From Schistocerca nitens (Eukaryota; Arthropoda; Insecta; Orthoptera; Acrididae): a DNA stretch of 64,000 nucleotides. The notes under the pieces are model-generated. The model saw only the letters and a program-made list of their open reading frames with translations, did not search any database and was not told where the DNA came from. Numbering within the stretch: the stretch's first letter is position 1; each line of letters opens with the position of its first letter. Below, one piece after another: positions 1 through 9,441 of the stretch. The position numbers and the translations under genes were made by a program. The stretch lies in contig NC_064614.1 of the NCBI RefSeq assembly GCF_023898315.1, forward strand, positions 76,148,501-76,212,500. Direction: 5' to 3'.

Positions 1-460
1 TTACATGTCCCCATGCCTCGCAATCTTTGAAGACACATCGGTCAAAGTTATACTGACGCTGTTCTCCATCCCTATGAGCATCTTTTCAGGGGCGGATTAA
101 CTTCTGTGTCTGTGCGCGACCGCATCCAACTGCATAGGGGGAGGAGCCCTTGAAAGAAGAGGATAGTCTGCGAATGGACTGGTCTGTCCATTCCCCCAAC
201 TTTTATCCCATTGAACACTTGTCCGATGAGTCCAGAGCTGTACTATAACACGTTTACATGTACTATCGAGCAGCTGGCTGTCGAGCAAGTTAGCGGAGAA
301 ATGGAACGCCATACCACAGAAGTCCTTACTACCCTCGTGGCCAAAATGGCAGCAAGTTGCAGAACATATACTGCTATCCGTGGTGGCCACTCTCTGTATT
401 AAGGACCACGTCCCGAATTTTTAATGTTCAGGGGACCAATATAAACAGCGGTGATTACCG
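1..460. other. No gene recognised
   Basis: Short open frames exist on both strands here, but none shows a recognisable domain and none is longer than expected by chance. No repeat family was recognised before the tandem duplication that follows. Confidence 0.5.
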
Positions 461-662
461 CGTAATTATCATCTTCGAATAAAAACATCATTTCTTTTCG
501 TCTGATTGTAGTTATTTCTGTTAGCTTCTGTACTATACTACAGCAGCTCTTTCTATATATGCCGTAATTATCATCTTTGAATAAAAACATTATTTCTTTT
601 CGCCTGATTGTAGTTATTTCTGTTAGCTTCTGTACTATACTACAGCAGCTCGTTCTATGTAT
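461..662. repeat. 102-bp tandem duplication (two units)
   Basis: A unit starting cgtaattatcatctt at 461 repeats from 563 with only a few substitutions (cgaataaaaacatcat against tgaataaaaacattat). Both units end in a version of ttctatgtatgcc. The second unit's end is the target site of the SINE that follows, so the duplication predates that insertion. Confidence 0.85.
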
Positions 663-663
663 G

Positions 664-939
664 CCGGCCGGTGTGGTCGAGTGGTTCTAGGCGCTTCAGT
701 CTGGAACCGCTACGGTCGCAGGTTCGAATCCTGCCTCGGGCATGGGTGTGTGTGATGTCCTTAGGTTAGTTAGGTTTAAGTAGTTCTAAGTTCTAGGGGA
801 CTTATGACCTAAGATGTTGAGTCCCATAGTGCTCAGAGCCATTTGAACCATTTAGTTAGGTTTAAGTAGTTCTAAGGTCTAGGGGACTGATGCCATCATA
901 TGTTAAGTCCCATAATGCTCAGAGCCATTTGAACCATCT
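664..939 (+). mobile_element. tRNA-derived SINE (family A) with a duplicated 3' tail
   Basis: The head has an A-box-like tggtcgagtggttctagg and a B-box ggttcgaatcc, resembling a Leu/Ser-type tRNA. It is followed by the tail ggttagttaggtttaagtag to gagccatttgaacca. The tail then appears a second time (about 850-936), starting part-way in at ttagttagg. The target duplication ttctatgtatg lies at 653-663 and 940-950, so the double-tailed form moved as one unit or the tail was doubled during insertion. Confidence 0.9.
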
Positions 940-1150
940 TTCTATGTATGGTCAAAGTTTCACCGAGCTATGTAACCTGGCAGTGACACACACTGGAAAA
1001 AGTTGCTTTCGTCTTTAAGTTTTGCAAACCACTTATATAAATCTGAAAACAGGTATAAGCTTTCCAGAGAAAATATTACTTCCCCACCCTCTCCTGAAGA
1101 GGACATTCGCGGTTTTGTAGACAGTACCAGACGACAATTTGACGGAGGTC

Positions 1151-1349
1151 AAATGGGTCAAATGGCTCTGAGCGCTATGGGACTTAACATCTGAGGTTAT
1201 CAGTCCCCTAGAACTTAGAACTACTTAAACCTAACTAACCTAAGGACATCACATAGATCCCTGCCCGAGGCAGGATTCGAACCTGCGACCGTAGCGGTCG
1301 CGCAGTTCCAGACTGATGCGCCTAGAACCGCTCGGTCACACCGGCCGGC
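1151..1349 (-). mobile_element. tRNA-derived SINE (family A)
   Basis: A complete reverse-strand copy: it reads from the tail (caaatggctctgagc) back to the head (ccgaggcaggattcgaacc is the B-box region, ending ccggccgg). An 11-bp target duplication tgacggaggtc flanks it at 1140-1150 and 1350-1360. The open frame at 1003-1194 runs into the SINE and is not a gene. Confidence 0.93.
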
Positions 1350-1360
1350 TGACGGAGGTC

Positions 1361-1457
1361 ATGTTAGTAAAATAGTGTGCTGTGCCAGTCGCTTGCGACG
1401 CATCTGCCCATTATGATGGTCGACGTGGATACATTAGGGAACGGTACAAGGAGCTGT

Positions 1458-1491
<34 letters not shown>

Positions 1492-1620
1492 TGTGGGCAT
1501 GCCAATGATCACAGGTAACACCGACATTTCTCCAGGAGCAATGGGGAGTGGGGCGTGAGAAAAGAAGGGAGAGAAGGAGCTGGTGGAAAGTTTGCATATG
1601 CACGTGTAACCATCCTGCAG
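1361..1620. repeat. (GT)n microsatellite and unassigned flank
   Basis: An uninterrupted GT/TG run lies at about 1461-1488. The rest of the interval has no recognised element. Confidence 0.7.
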
Positions 1621-1624
1621 AATG

Positions 1625-1765
1625 TCTAGTCAAACACCTTTCAGCAATCTAAATTTCCAAATTGTTCGTTTATTGGGCTAACAGTTTCAGCGATATATTA
1701 CGCCACCTTCAGACACCCTTACCGACATGTGGAAAGATTCCAACCTCGGTTCCGGTCGCAATAGG
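1625..1765 (-). repeat. Possible Penelope-like terminal fragment
   Basis: Read on the minus strand this stretch contains tctgaaggtggcg, then a gctgaaactg block and an aataaac end. That is the layout of Penelope-like terminal repeats (a gaag-atg/gtgg-c block, a cgaaac-type block and a final aataaa). No coding part lies next to it, so this rests on motif order alone. Confidence 0.3.
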
Positions 1766-2140
1766 GGCCAGCATACAAAGACTGGTATCTGGGATTTCTA
1801 CTTGATAGGTAGGTCGAACCCACAACCCTGGCTCAGAGGAACAACAAACCGTAAGAAATAATGATCCAATAAATCGCACATCCCAACACGGTAACAAACA
1901 TGCTACCACTTAAATAAATAATTCTATCCTACTGAATCCAAATTCGTACATTTAGAACAATATTACATATTACTTAAGATTTGCACCAAAACGCATTAAT
2001 CAAATTGTCACTACCTCTAAGCAGTAACCTAATCACACTCAACCCCCAGGTATTTAAAACAAGCAATTCAATTCACATTAATGTATGATTACTATAAGAA
2101 AAGGTATCAAATGATAAATTAGCCTTACAATAATTACAGG
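1766..2140. other. No gene recognised
   Basis: AT-rich sequence without a recognised repeat or coding signal. Confidence 0.45.
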
Positions 2141-2890
2141 TCATTGATGAATCCAAACATTCCAGACTCGGATATTAAAATGTAGACTTTCACGGCCGGA
2201 AATGTCATGTCCATTATAATTATCCTGGCTGGTATGCCGTGGTCGGTTGATGGATTCTGTGTCAATTCCCAACGATTCGTCCCCGTCTGCGGGAGACATC
2301 TTCAAGGGGGTCTGTAGCTCGATGGAAGGTTCAACACACCCACTGGCTCGCTGCTGACTGCCGCTAAATTCCGCGAACCGCGCGCTCCCGCCCCGCGGCG
2401 TGACGTCAAGTGTTTTGAAAACGTCAGTGCAATTGGCCGCTGTCTGTTGCCGTCGATCGCCGTTGCCATCACCCAGTAGTGGACGGGTGGTACACATCTT
2501 CTTTAACACCGACATCCATATACCGTTTAATTTCACGCCCTCCTCCTTTCGATTGAAATTATTAGGGTGTTTAGCGATTTCGATTGCCTTCCTGTAGAGC
2601 CTTTCGTAATATCCGCTTGTGGCCGCTAGGACTTGCGTCTCCTCGAAACGAATATGGTGGTTCACTGGTTCGAAAGCATGCTCCGCAACAGCTGATCGTT
2701 CCGTTTCTCCTCTTATACAATTGCCATTGTGCTGTTCCAAACGTTTTGAAACGGTTCTTTTAGTGGTACGCACATAAACATCTCCACAGCTGCATGGGAT
2801 CCTATACACTCCAGCTTTTTCCAATGGTTTGCGAGCGTCCTTGGCAGGCTTAAGGTATTCCTGTATCTTCCTGGTGGGCTTGTATTTCCA
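2141..2890 (-). pseudogene. Penelope-like retroelement: GIY-YIG endonuclease remnant
   Basis: The minus-strand frame (open 2824-2141, homology continuing upstream to about 2889) starts just before the endonuclease of a Penelope-like element. It shows GVYRIPCSCGDVYV, the GIY motif joined to the Cys-x-Cys knuckle typical of these enzymes, and later the AIEIAKHPNNFNRKEEG block seen at the end of such proteins. The second half of the GIY-YIG signature reads YVR where family members usually have YIG, so the copy is probably inactive. The reverse transcriptase that should precede it is absent: homology stops at about 2889, where an inverted copy of the terminal repeat begins. Beyond about residue 110 the frame is read-through into the 3' terminal region. 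It is a 5'-truncated element. Confidence 0.8.
2208..2327 (-). repeat. Penelope-like terminal repeat, copy 1 (inverted pair)
   Basis: This 120-bp stretch, read on the minus strand, matches 2886-3005 on the plus strand with about 6 substitutions (near 95%). It contains gaagatgtctc and cgttgggaattgacacag, the layout expected of a Penelope-like terminal repeat 3' of the endonuclease. Confidence 0.85.
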
Positions 2891-3005
2891 TCGAGCTACA
2901 GACCCCCTTGAAGATGTCTCTCGCAGACGGGGACGAAACGTTGGGAATTGACACAGAATTCATCAACCGACCACGGCATAACAGCCCGGATAAATATAAT
3001 GGACA
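2886..3005 (+). repeat. Penelope-like terminal repeat, copy 2 (inverted relative to copy 1)
   Basis: The 120-bp partner of 2208-2327, in opposite orientation and abutting the truncated 5' end of the endonuclease remnant. The endonuclease is thus bracketed by inverted copies of its own terminal sequence. Confidence 0.85.
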
Positions 3006-3540
3006 TTCAAGACTCTGCAGAAAGATCTGGCAGAATGATCATCCAATGGTGCATCGATCTGTTCAAAGATACACACGGCTTTCTGAAACAGACTAAACAC
3101 TGAGATTAAGAAAAAAATACACAGTAAGCCCCAAGCTTTAAGTGGTAAACCAGAATATCGACGCCACCTAACGACCACCATATTTCTTTGCTACGCAGTT
3201 CATCCAAAAACATGTCCAATACAGCCTGCGCCGACACGAATGGACGTTTTCATCTCGACAGTATTCGCCACCAAGGTTGCCTCTCGTGTCCACTACCAAC
3301 CACACGCTTTTACTACCTGCTCTTCACTCAGCACTTTCGCTCGGTCGATCACCTCTCTCCTGAACTCCACCTCGCGACCGTATAATGAGCGCCGAAAGGG
3401 TATGATCTCTGGAGGAGAATCCATAGGACGAAAGCGGGCACGGCCCATTAAGTACACCCTCACCGTATGTGTAGATCGCTTTCTTAGTATCAATACCCTT
3501 TAGAAATCAGAATTATGAATTGACAATATATAAGGGGCAG
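3006..3540. other. No gene recognised
   Basis: Short open frames overlap on both strands near 3240-3500 without a recognisable domain. No repeat family was identified. Confidence 0.45.
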
Positions 3541-3998
3541 TCAGATGGAAACTAGACAGTTTGAAAAAAAAGTAGGATAGCTGTTTATTATTTCAAATGT
3601 AATCGCAGTAATTGTTAATATATTTGACTGTGAGACAAGACAGTCACTGCTCTCATGGAGAAATGTTTGCGCAAATCGACGAGCACGTATGTCTTTCTTC
3701 AGGGCTAAAAAATATAGAAATCGCTTGGGAAGAGATCGTAACTTGATGGAACATGTGTAAGAGCTTTCCGCGGATACTTCTGCAGGGATAAGAGAGAGCT
3801 CCAATGTTGCGAACGTTTTTCGTGTACGCTGCAGAAGTTTCGCTGGGAAGCTCTTACACATTCTCCAATACAGTCCTGATCTTTCGACATACGATGGCAG
3901 AAGTGAAACTGGACGTAACTTTGATGGTATCTCTTCGTTTCCTTCCTTAAACATAGGCTTAACTTCACAATAACTGAAACATTCAGGAAATGTTTCAT
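3541..3998 (-). pseudogene. Decayed mariner-like DDE transposase remnant
   Basis: Two overlapping minus-strand frames together hold the end of a mariner-type catalytic domain. One contains SYDLFPSDFYIF, which resembles the family's SPDLxPSDFxLF block around the last catalytic Asp. The other continues with ALKKDIRARRFA, which resembles the segment that normally follows. The switch between frames shows at least one indel. The plus-strand sequence at 3536-3560 (ggggcagtcagatggaaact) resembles the terminal repeat of mariner-related elements. No full element can be delimited. Confidence 0.5.
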
Positions 3999-4209
3999 AG
4001 GTAACTTAATAACTTACTTGTCTCAGAAGCACACTCTTTAACTAGCTTCGTTGATATTTTATCATGACAGCCGCGCGGGGTAACTGTGCGGTCTGAGGCG
4101 CCTTGTCACGGTTCGATCGGCTCTCTCCGTCGGAGGTTCGAGTCCTACCTCGGGCACGGGTATCTGTGTATTCGTTAGTTTAATTAGTGTGTAAGCCTGG
4201 GGGCTGATG

Positions 4210-4400
4210 GGCCGGCCGGAGTGGCCGAGCGGTTCTAGGCGCTGCAGTCTGGAACCGCGCTACCGCTACGGTCGCAGGTTCGAATCCTGCCTCGGGCATG
4301 GATGTGTGTGATGTCTTTAGGTTAGTTAGGTTTAAGTAGTTTTATGTTCTAGGGGACTGATGACCTCAGAAGTTAAGTCCCATAGTGCTCAGAGCCATTT
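4210..4400 (+). mobile_element. tRNA-derived SINE (family A) nested in family B
   Basis: A complete copy from ggccggccggagtggccgag to cagagccattt. It is flanked by an 11-bp duplication of host SINE sequence, gggggctgatg, at 4199-4209 and 4401-4411. Confidence 0.95.
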
Positions 4401-4429
4401 GGGGGCTGATGACTTCGGCAGTTTGGTCC

Positions 4430-4594
4430 AGTGATTTCCCTAAATCGTTTCAGGCAAATGCCGGGATGGTTCCTTTGAAAGGGCACGGCCGATTTCCTTC
4501 CCAATCCTTCCATAACCCGAGCTTGCGCTCCGTCTCTAATGACCTCATTGTCGACGGGACGTTAAACACGAACCACCACCACCACCACCACCAC
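4430..4594 (+). mobile_element. SINE (family C), 5'-truncated, nested in family B
   Basis: It begins gtgatttccctaaatcg and contains caaatgccgggatggttcc and gtcgacgggacgttaaac, then ends in a (CAC)n tail. I recognise this as the 3' part of another orthopteran tRNA-derived SINE, without its head. It is flanked by cagtttggtcc at 4419-4429 and 4595-4605. The tail makes a spurious poly-His frame at 4385-4699. Confidence 0.85.
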
Positions 4595-4649
4595 CAGTTT
4601 GGTCCCACAGAACCCTACCACAAATTTACTATTTTTTTTTATCATGACA

Positions 4650-5924
4650 AGTACAGTTTTACAATTGTATACCTCGAACAGGGGCGCCGTGTTTCATAAC
4701 ACGAGTTATGTGTATACTTTGTACACATGTAAAAAACAGCTGTTCTTGTGTTCCCAAAGATAACATGTAAGAGTAAGATATACAAGTATAATAATAAAAT
4801 AAACTTTCATCATACGGCTCTTTTTGCCCCGTACAAATGTTACCTCACACTAATGCTCCACTCGAAGCAGTAAACAGACTAGCTGCCTCAGACCCCTGCG
4901 AACATGCTATTTGATTATATAGCTTTGCTTCATAACAACCTCGGTGTGGAGTAATGCTGGTAGCCCGGAATCTAGGTCTTTTCATGCATTGACCATGATT
5001 TTTTTGTCAACTTGGTCAATGTTTATTTTAAATTACTGCTGCTCAATTGGATGTATGAGCACACAACTTATCACTGTGTTAGCTGAAGCAGAAACGAAGG
5101 AACTGGTACAGATTCGCAATGTTGAAATAGCAATGGAATCGTCGAAAAAAACTATTTTATGACTAGCGCAGTTTATACGTGGGCGTGCCCGGTCAGTGGT
5201 TAAAGATTCTGTGGTGGACATAACTTCCACTGGAGTAGTGTCATATTTCTATTAATAGCAATTACTGCTCTGAGATATTCCGTGGCAGCGTCTGCTGAAC
5301 CTGACAACTGCATCTTTTCAGTTATGTTTATGAAAGACGCGTTAAAGTTTTGAAACGCTGCAGAAACCTGTTACCAATCTATCGTTGACCACGTTTACCA
5401 TCGAAGCGATGAAGTCGATGGCTGCCGAGGTACATTTGTTGCGATTTCACACGAACTTAACTACACCGGCGTCTCTGCCACAGTGAAACGGAGCAAACAA
5501 ATACGCGTGGAACTCGCCGGTAAAAACAGTGATCTAAAGCCATCGTCAGACCAAGTTTACCGCTGTCATTCTGACAATGGCAGAAACGGCAAACACCGCC
5601 TAGTTTACTTTTTTTTTTTCATTGTTCCCTACGAACAACGTGCAAAGAGAGGCAGACAGAGGGAAGAGAAGAAAAAAAAAAAAAAGTCCGCACCGTGACA
5701 TTTACTTACGCGACATTAAACAGGACTGCTCCTCATGAATTGTTTGGTGGCGTTCGCTTCATGACAGTGTCCGCTAATCCCGAGCGCGCATTACGCTGTT
5801 TAAAGAGTGCCGAGCGAGACCGCTTTGTGCTTGTAGAACGAACGTTTTCCCTCTAGTTGACATGCCGTGACAGATAATGTGGGGGCGGGGTACTGAGTAT
5901 CAGCGCGGGTGGGACATTGAGTAT

Positions 5925-5927
<3 letters not shown>
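4650..5927. other. No gene recognised
   Basis: AT-rich sequence with short homopolymer runs (T run near 5608-5619, A run near 5671-5685). Open frames are short and have no recognisable domain. Confidence 0.45.

Positions 5928-5961
<34 letters not shown>
5928..5961. repeat. (TG)n microsatellite
   Basis: A pure TG run of about 17 units. It generates the repetitive Cys-Val and His-Thr open frames on the two strands. Confidence 0.95.
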
Positions 5962-5965
<4 letters not shown>

Positions 5966-6469
5966 CGATGTGAGGGTGGGTGGGTGTGTGTCACCTCATC
6001 CGGTAGACAACAGCGAATCACAGGGTTCCGATATTGCCGTTGCCACGCGACCTGAACGCCTGTTTACGCCGATAATTCCGCCGCTGAAGCGTTACGGCCC
6101 GTGGGGTACGGGGCCCGTGAAATCGCGATAAAATGCGAGCATATTTTTGTGCGCCTAGCGTTAATTGAATGTGTAGGTTAGTCCCGGCCGAAACACTGGC
6201 AAAGCCGTCATATTTTGCCATCCGCCGGCTCGTTTAACAAGCATAGCGACAGCCGCTAGCTGGGAGGCTTTTTTTTTCTTACTCTTTTTTTTACTCCTTT
6301 ATAGAGCAACGTTGTTGATTTCGAAACCCACTGAGGATTTACGAGTTAAAAAAAATTACAAGGAAAAACCTGAAATAAGTTAGCGCTGGTGACTGTTACG
6401 AAATCATAAACATGAAACAAGGAAACGGTTTATTATCTACATCGATAACAGATCTATAAAAATGACGTG

Positions 6470-7085
6470 TGTGTCTTCTTTTTCTGTCTGAACACGCTTC
6501 TCTAAAACTACTAGTCGATCTTACATGGAATTTTCACAGGTAACTTCAGCATGTAACTTGACTATAGCGTGAGGCGTCGTATAGGCTTTATGCCGTCAAA
6601 ATGAGACCATGGAAAAAGTATGTCATGATTTGAAGTTTTAATCAAACAATCATATCTACCCGCTTGTCTGTTTGAAAACGCAGTTCTCCGAAACTAGTAG
6701 ACGAATTTCTTTGGTGTTTTTGCATGTAAATTTAATATATCTTGGGGAACTGCATTGGCTGCACCTATATTTCAACAAAACTGGATCTCTTTTAAAAAAA
6801 GACATCTTGAAAAGTTTTTCTAAGAACTGTCTCTCTGAACACGCTAATCTCCAAAACTTCTAGATGAATTTTCATGGAAATTTCACAGGTAATTTGAGCA
6901 TAGCTTCGGGATCATACAGGCTTTGTTTCACCGAAATAGAATCGCTGAAAATAAAGGATATCGTAACTAAAAGTTTCATCCACACTAATGTTATAAACGC
7001 CAAAGCAACTCTGTTAAGTTTTCACGAGTATCCCGCTGGACTGATTTCGATGAAATTTGTTATGGAGGAAGCTTGAAGGCTGAGG
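6470..7085 (+). repeat. Diverged tandem repeat, about four units
   Basis: The same pattern recurs from about 6474, 6667, 6830 and 7005: a tctgtctgaacacgc-type opening, an aaactactag block, and a gatgaattttcatgg block with ttcacaggtaa. Units are roughly 165-195 bp and strongly diverged. The last unit (gatttcgatgaaatttgttatggagg) resembles a motif I know from non-autonomous DNA elements in many invertebrates, so the array may be a decayed transposon body. Short frames at 6672-7076 are not genes. Confidence 0.55.
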
Positions 7086-7199
7086 ACGAAGACAGGCTAC
7101 TTTAGAAAGTGTGTATTACAAGATACTTATTAATCTGAAGATTATTACTTGACTTCGGATTCTCTATCATATTTGTGAAAATGCTTTTATTGGTTGATA

Positions 7200-8621
7200 C
7201 ACTCCTGGAAATTGAAATAAGAACACCGTGAATTCATTGTCCCAGGAAGGGGAAACTTTATTGACACATTCCTGGGGTCAGATTCATCACATGATCACAC
7301 TGACAGAACCACAGGCACATAGACACAGGCAACAGAGCATGCACAATGTCGGCACTAGTACAGTGTATATCCACCTTTCGCAGCAATGCAGGCTGCTATT
7401 CTCCCATGGAGACGATCGTAGAGATGCTGAATGTAGTCCTGTGGAACGGCTTGCCATGCCATTTCCACCTGGCGCCTCAGTTGGACCAGCGTTCGTGCTG
7501 GACGTGCAGACCGCGTGAGACGACGCTTCATCCAGTCCCAAACATGCTCAATGGGGGACAAATCCGGAGATCTTGCTGGCCAGGGTAGTTGACTTACACC
7601 TTCTAGAGCACGTTGGGTGGCACGGGATACATGCGGACGTGCATTGTCCTGTTGGAACAGCAAGTTCCCTTGCCGGTCTAGGAATGGTAGAACGATGGGT
7701 TCGATGACGGTTTGGATGTACCGTGCACTATTCAGTGTCCCCTCGACGATCACCAGTGGTGTACGGCCAGTGTAGGAGATCGCTCCCCACACCATGATGC
7801 CGGGTGTTGGCCCTGTGTGCCTCGGTCGTATGCAGTCCTGATTGTGGCGCTCACCTGCACGGCGCCAAACACGCATACGACCATCATTGGCACCAAGGCA
7901 GAAGCGACTCTCATCGCTGAAGACGACACGTCTCCATTCGTCCCTCCATTCACGCCTGTCGCGACACCACTGGAGGCGGGCTGCACGATGTTGGGGCGTG
8001 AGCGGAAGACGGCCTAACGGTGTGCGGGACCGTAGCCCAGCTTCATGGAGACGGTTGCGAATGGTCCTCGCCGATACCCCAGGAGCAACAGTGTCCCTAA
8101 TTTGCTGGGAAGTGGCGGTGCGGTCCCCTACGGCACTGCGTAGGATCCTACGGTCTTGGCGTGCATCCGTGCGTCGCTGCGGTCCGGTCCCAGGTCGACG
8201 GGCACGTGCACCTTCCGCCGACCACTGGCGACAACATCGATGTACTGTGGAGACCTCACGCCCCACGTGTTGAGCAATTCGGCGGTACGTCCACCCGGCA
8301 TCCCGCATGCCCACTATACGCCCTCGCTCAAAGTCCGTCAACTGCACATACGGTTCACGTCCACGCTGTCGCGGCATGCTACCAGTGTTCAAGACTGCGA
8401 TGGAGCTCCGTATGCCACGGCAAACTGGCTGACACTGACGGCGGCGGTGCACAAATGCTGCGCAGCTAGCGCCATTCGACGGCCAACACCGCGGTTCCTG
8501 GTGTGTCCGCTGTGCCGTGCGTGTGATCATTGCTTGTACAGCCCTCTCGCAGTGTCCGGAGCAAGTATGGTGGGTCTGACACACCGGTGTCAATGTGTTC
8601 TTCTTTCCATTTCCAGGAGTG
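7200..8621 (-). mobile_element. Tc1-like DNA transposon, complete, copy 1
   Basis: A 1422-bp element flanked by TA at 7198-7199 and 8622-8623. It has imperfect terminal inverted repeats of about 28 bp (cactcctggaaatt... against the reverse complement of ...tttccaggagtg). One transposase gene occupies most of it on the minus strand. It matches the second copy at 23628-25049 at about 99%: I count roughly 14 substitutions and no length difference. Confidence 0.95.
7355..8377 (-). CDS. Tc1-like transposase, intact open frame
   Basis: A transposase of 340 residues, full length for the Tc1 family, with no stop or frameshift. It should bind the terminal repeats and catalyse cut-and-paste transposition into TA sites in the nucleus. 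The ATG at 8377 (protein start MPRQRGREPYVQ) is chosen because family homology begins there; the frame stays open upstream into flanking DNA. A helix-turn-helix region lies at about residues 14-55 (FERGRIVGMRDAGWTYRRIA, then REVSTVHRCC). Catalytic residues are the Asp of VFSDESRF, the Asp of FQQDNARPH and the Glu of SPDLSPIEHVW. The second and third are separated by 32 residues, not the 34 usual for Tc1. A large conserved Arg/Trp content is typical. Long antisense frames over this gene (8156-8665 and others) are shadows. Activity cannot be judged from sequence alone. Confidence 0.9.
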   Translation of the reverse strand: MPRQRGREPYVQLTDFERGRIVGMRDAGWTYRRIAQHVGREVSTVHRCCRQWSAEGARARRPGTGPQRRTDARQDRRILRSAVGDRTATSQQIRDTVAPGVSARTIRNRLHEAGLRSRTPLGRLPLTPQHRAARLQWCRDRREWRDEWRRVVFSDESRFCLGANDGRMRVWRRAGERHNQDCIRPRHTGPTPGIMVWGAISYTGRTPLVIVEGTLNSARYIQTVIEPIVLPFLDRQGNLLFQQDNARPHVSRATQRALEGVSQLPWPARSPDLSPIEHVWDWMKRRLTRSARPARTLVQLRRQVEMAWQAVPQDYIQHLYDRLHGRIAACIAAKGGYTLY

Positions 8622-8758
8622 TATGTGGGACGCGGTACGAGTCTAAGTATAATCACAGTGCTTAAACAATCTTCAATATGTTTAATACATACCTCTCCTT
8701 TATTTGTTGCATAAAGTACATCATGTTGTACAATGTACAACACGACCAGCTTGGCAGC

Positions 8759-9441
8759 GACACCGTCCATGCTGACGCATCACGCTTTCGGACAGATTGC
8801 TGGATGGGGGGGGGGGGGGCTGTCACGCTTTCGGAGAGATTGCTGGGTGTGGGGGGGGGGGGGGGTGAGATGCCCATAGGCTGCCTGAACAAGCGGACAC
8901 GCAGTCATGGTCATAGGTAACTGCTAGTGTGTTTTAAATGTTCCCCATTGTTTGAAACTTGATTTACTGCAGAGCATTCGTTGATTACCCACAAACATTC
9001 ACGACGATTCGTTTGTTTGTACATTGACTTCGAAGCACCACGGGAATAAAAGCAAACATTCACGACGATTCATTTGTTTCTACATTGACTTCAAAACACG
9101 ACACCGTCCATGCTGACGCATCACGCTTTCGGACAGATTGCTGGATGGGGGGGGGGGGGGGCTGTCACGCTTTCGGAGAGATTGCTGGGTGTGGGGGGGG
9201 GGGGGGGTGAGATGCCCATAGGCTGCCTGAACAAGCGGACACGCAGTCATGGTCATAGGTAACTGCTAGTGTGTTTTAAATGTTCCCCATTGTTTGAAAC
9301 TTGATTTACTGCAGAGCATTCGTTGATTACCCACAAACATTCACGACGATTCGTTTGTTTGTACATTGACTTCGAAGCACCACGGGAATAAAAGCAAACA
9401 TTCACGACGATTCATTTGTTTCTACATTGACTTCAAAACAC
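8759..9441. repeat. 341/342-bp tandem duplication with poly-G runs
   Basis: Two nearly identical units start at gacaccgtccatgctgacgc (8759 and 9100). Each contains two poly-G runs of 14-15 bases (8806-8819, 8851-8865, 9147-9161, 9193-9207), preceded by related sequence (cacgctttcgga-agattgctgg). Each also holds an inner direct repeat of about 65 bp around aaacattcacgacgattc. The units differ by one G, so the duplication is young or an assembly artefact. Confidence 0.9.

Larger units (their letters stand above)
4057..4649 (+). mobile_element. tRNA-derived SINE (family B), host of two nested insertions
   Basis: The head (gccgcgcggggtaactgtgcgg, B-box ggaggttcgagtcc) lies at about 4070-4160. 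Its body continues at 4199-4209, 4412-4429 and 4606-4636 around two inserted SINEs. The target duplication tttatcatgaca flanks the whole assembly at about 4058-4069 and 4638-4649. The poly-T tail precedes the right flank. Confidence 0.85.

Noticed and set aside
4385-4699. Open frame with a run of seven or more His
   Set aside because: The His run is the (CAC)n tail of a nested SINE; the frame spans three different SINE pieces.
8156-8665. Long plus-strand open frames over the Tc1-like transposase (also 24270-25108)
   Set aside because: They are antisense to a well-supported transposase and repeat identically in the second copy; GC-rich codons there avoid stops on the opposite strand.
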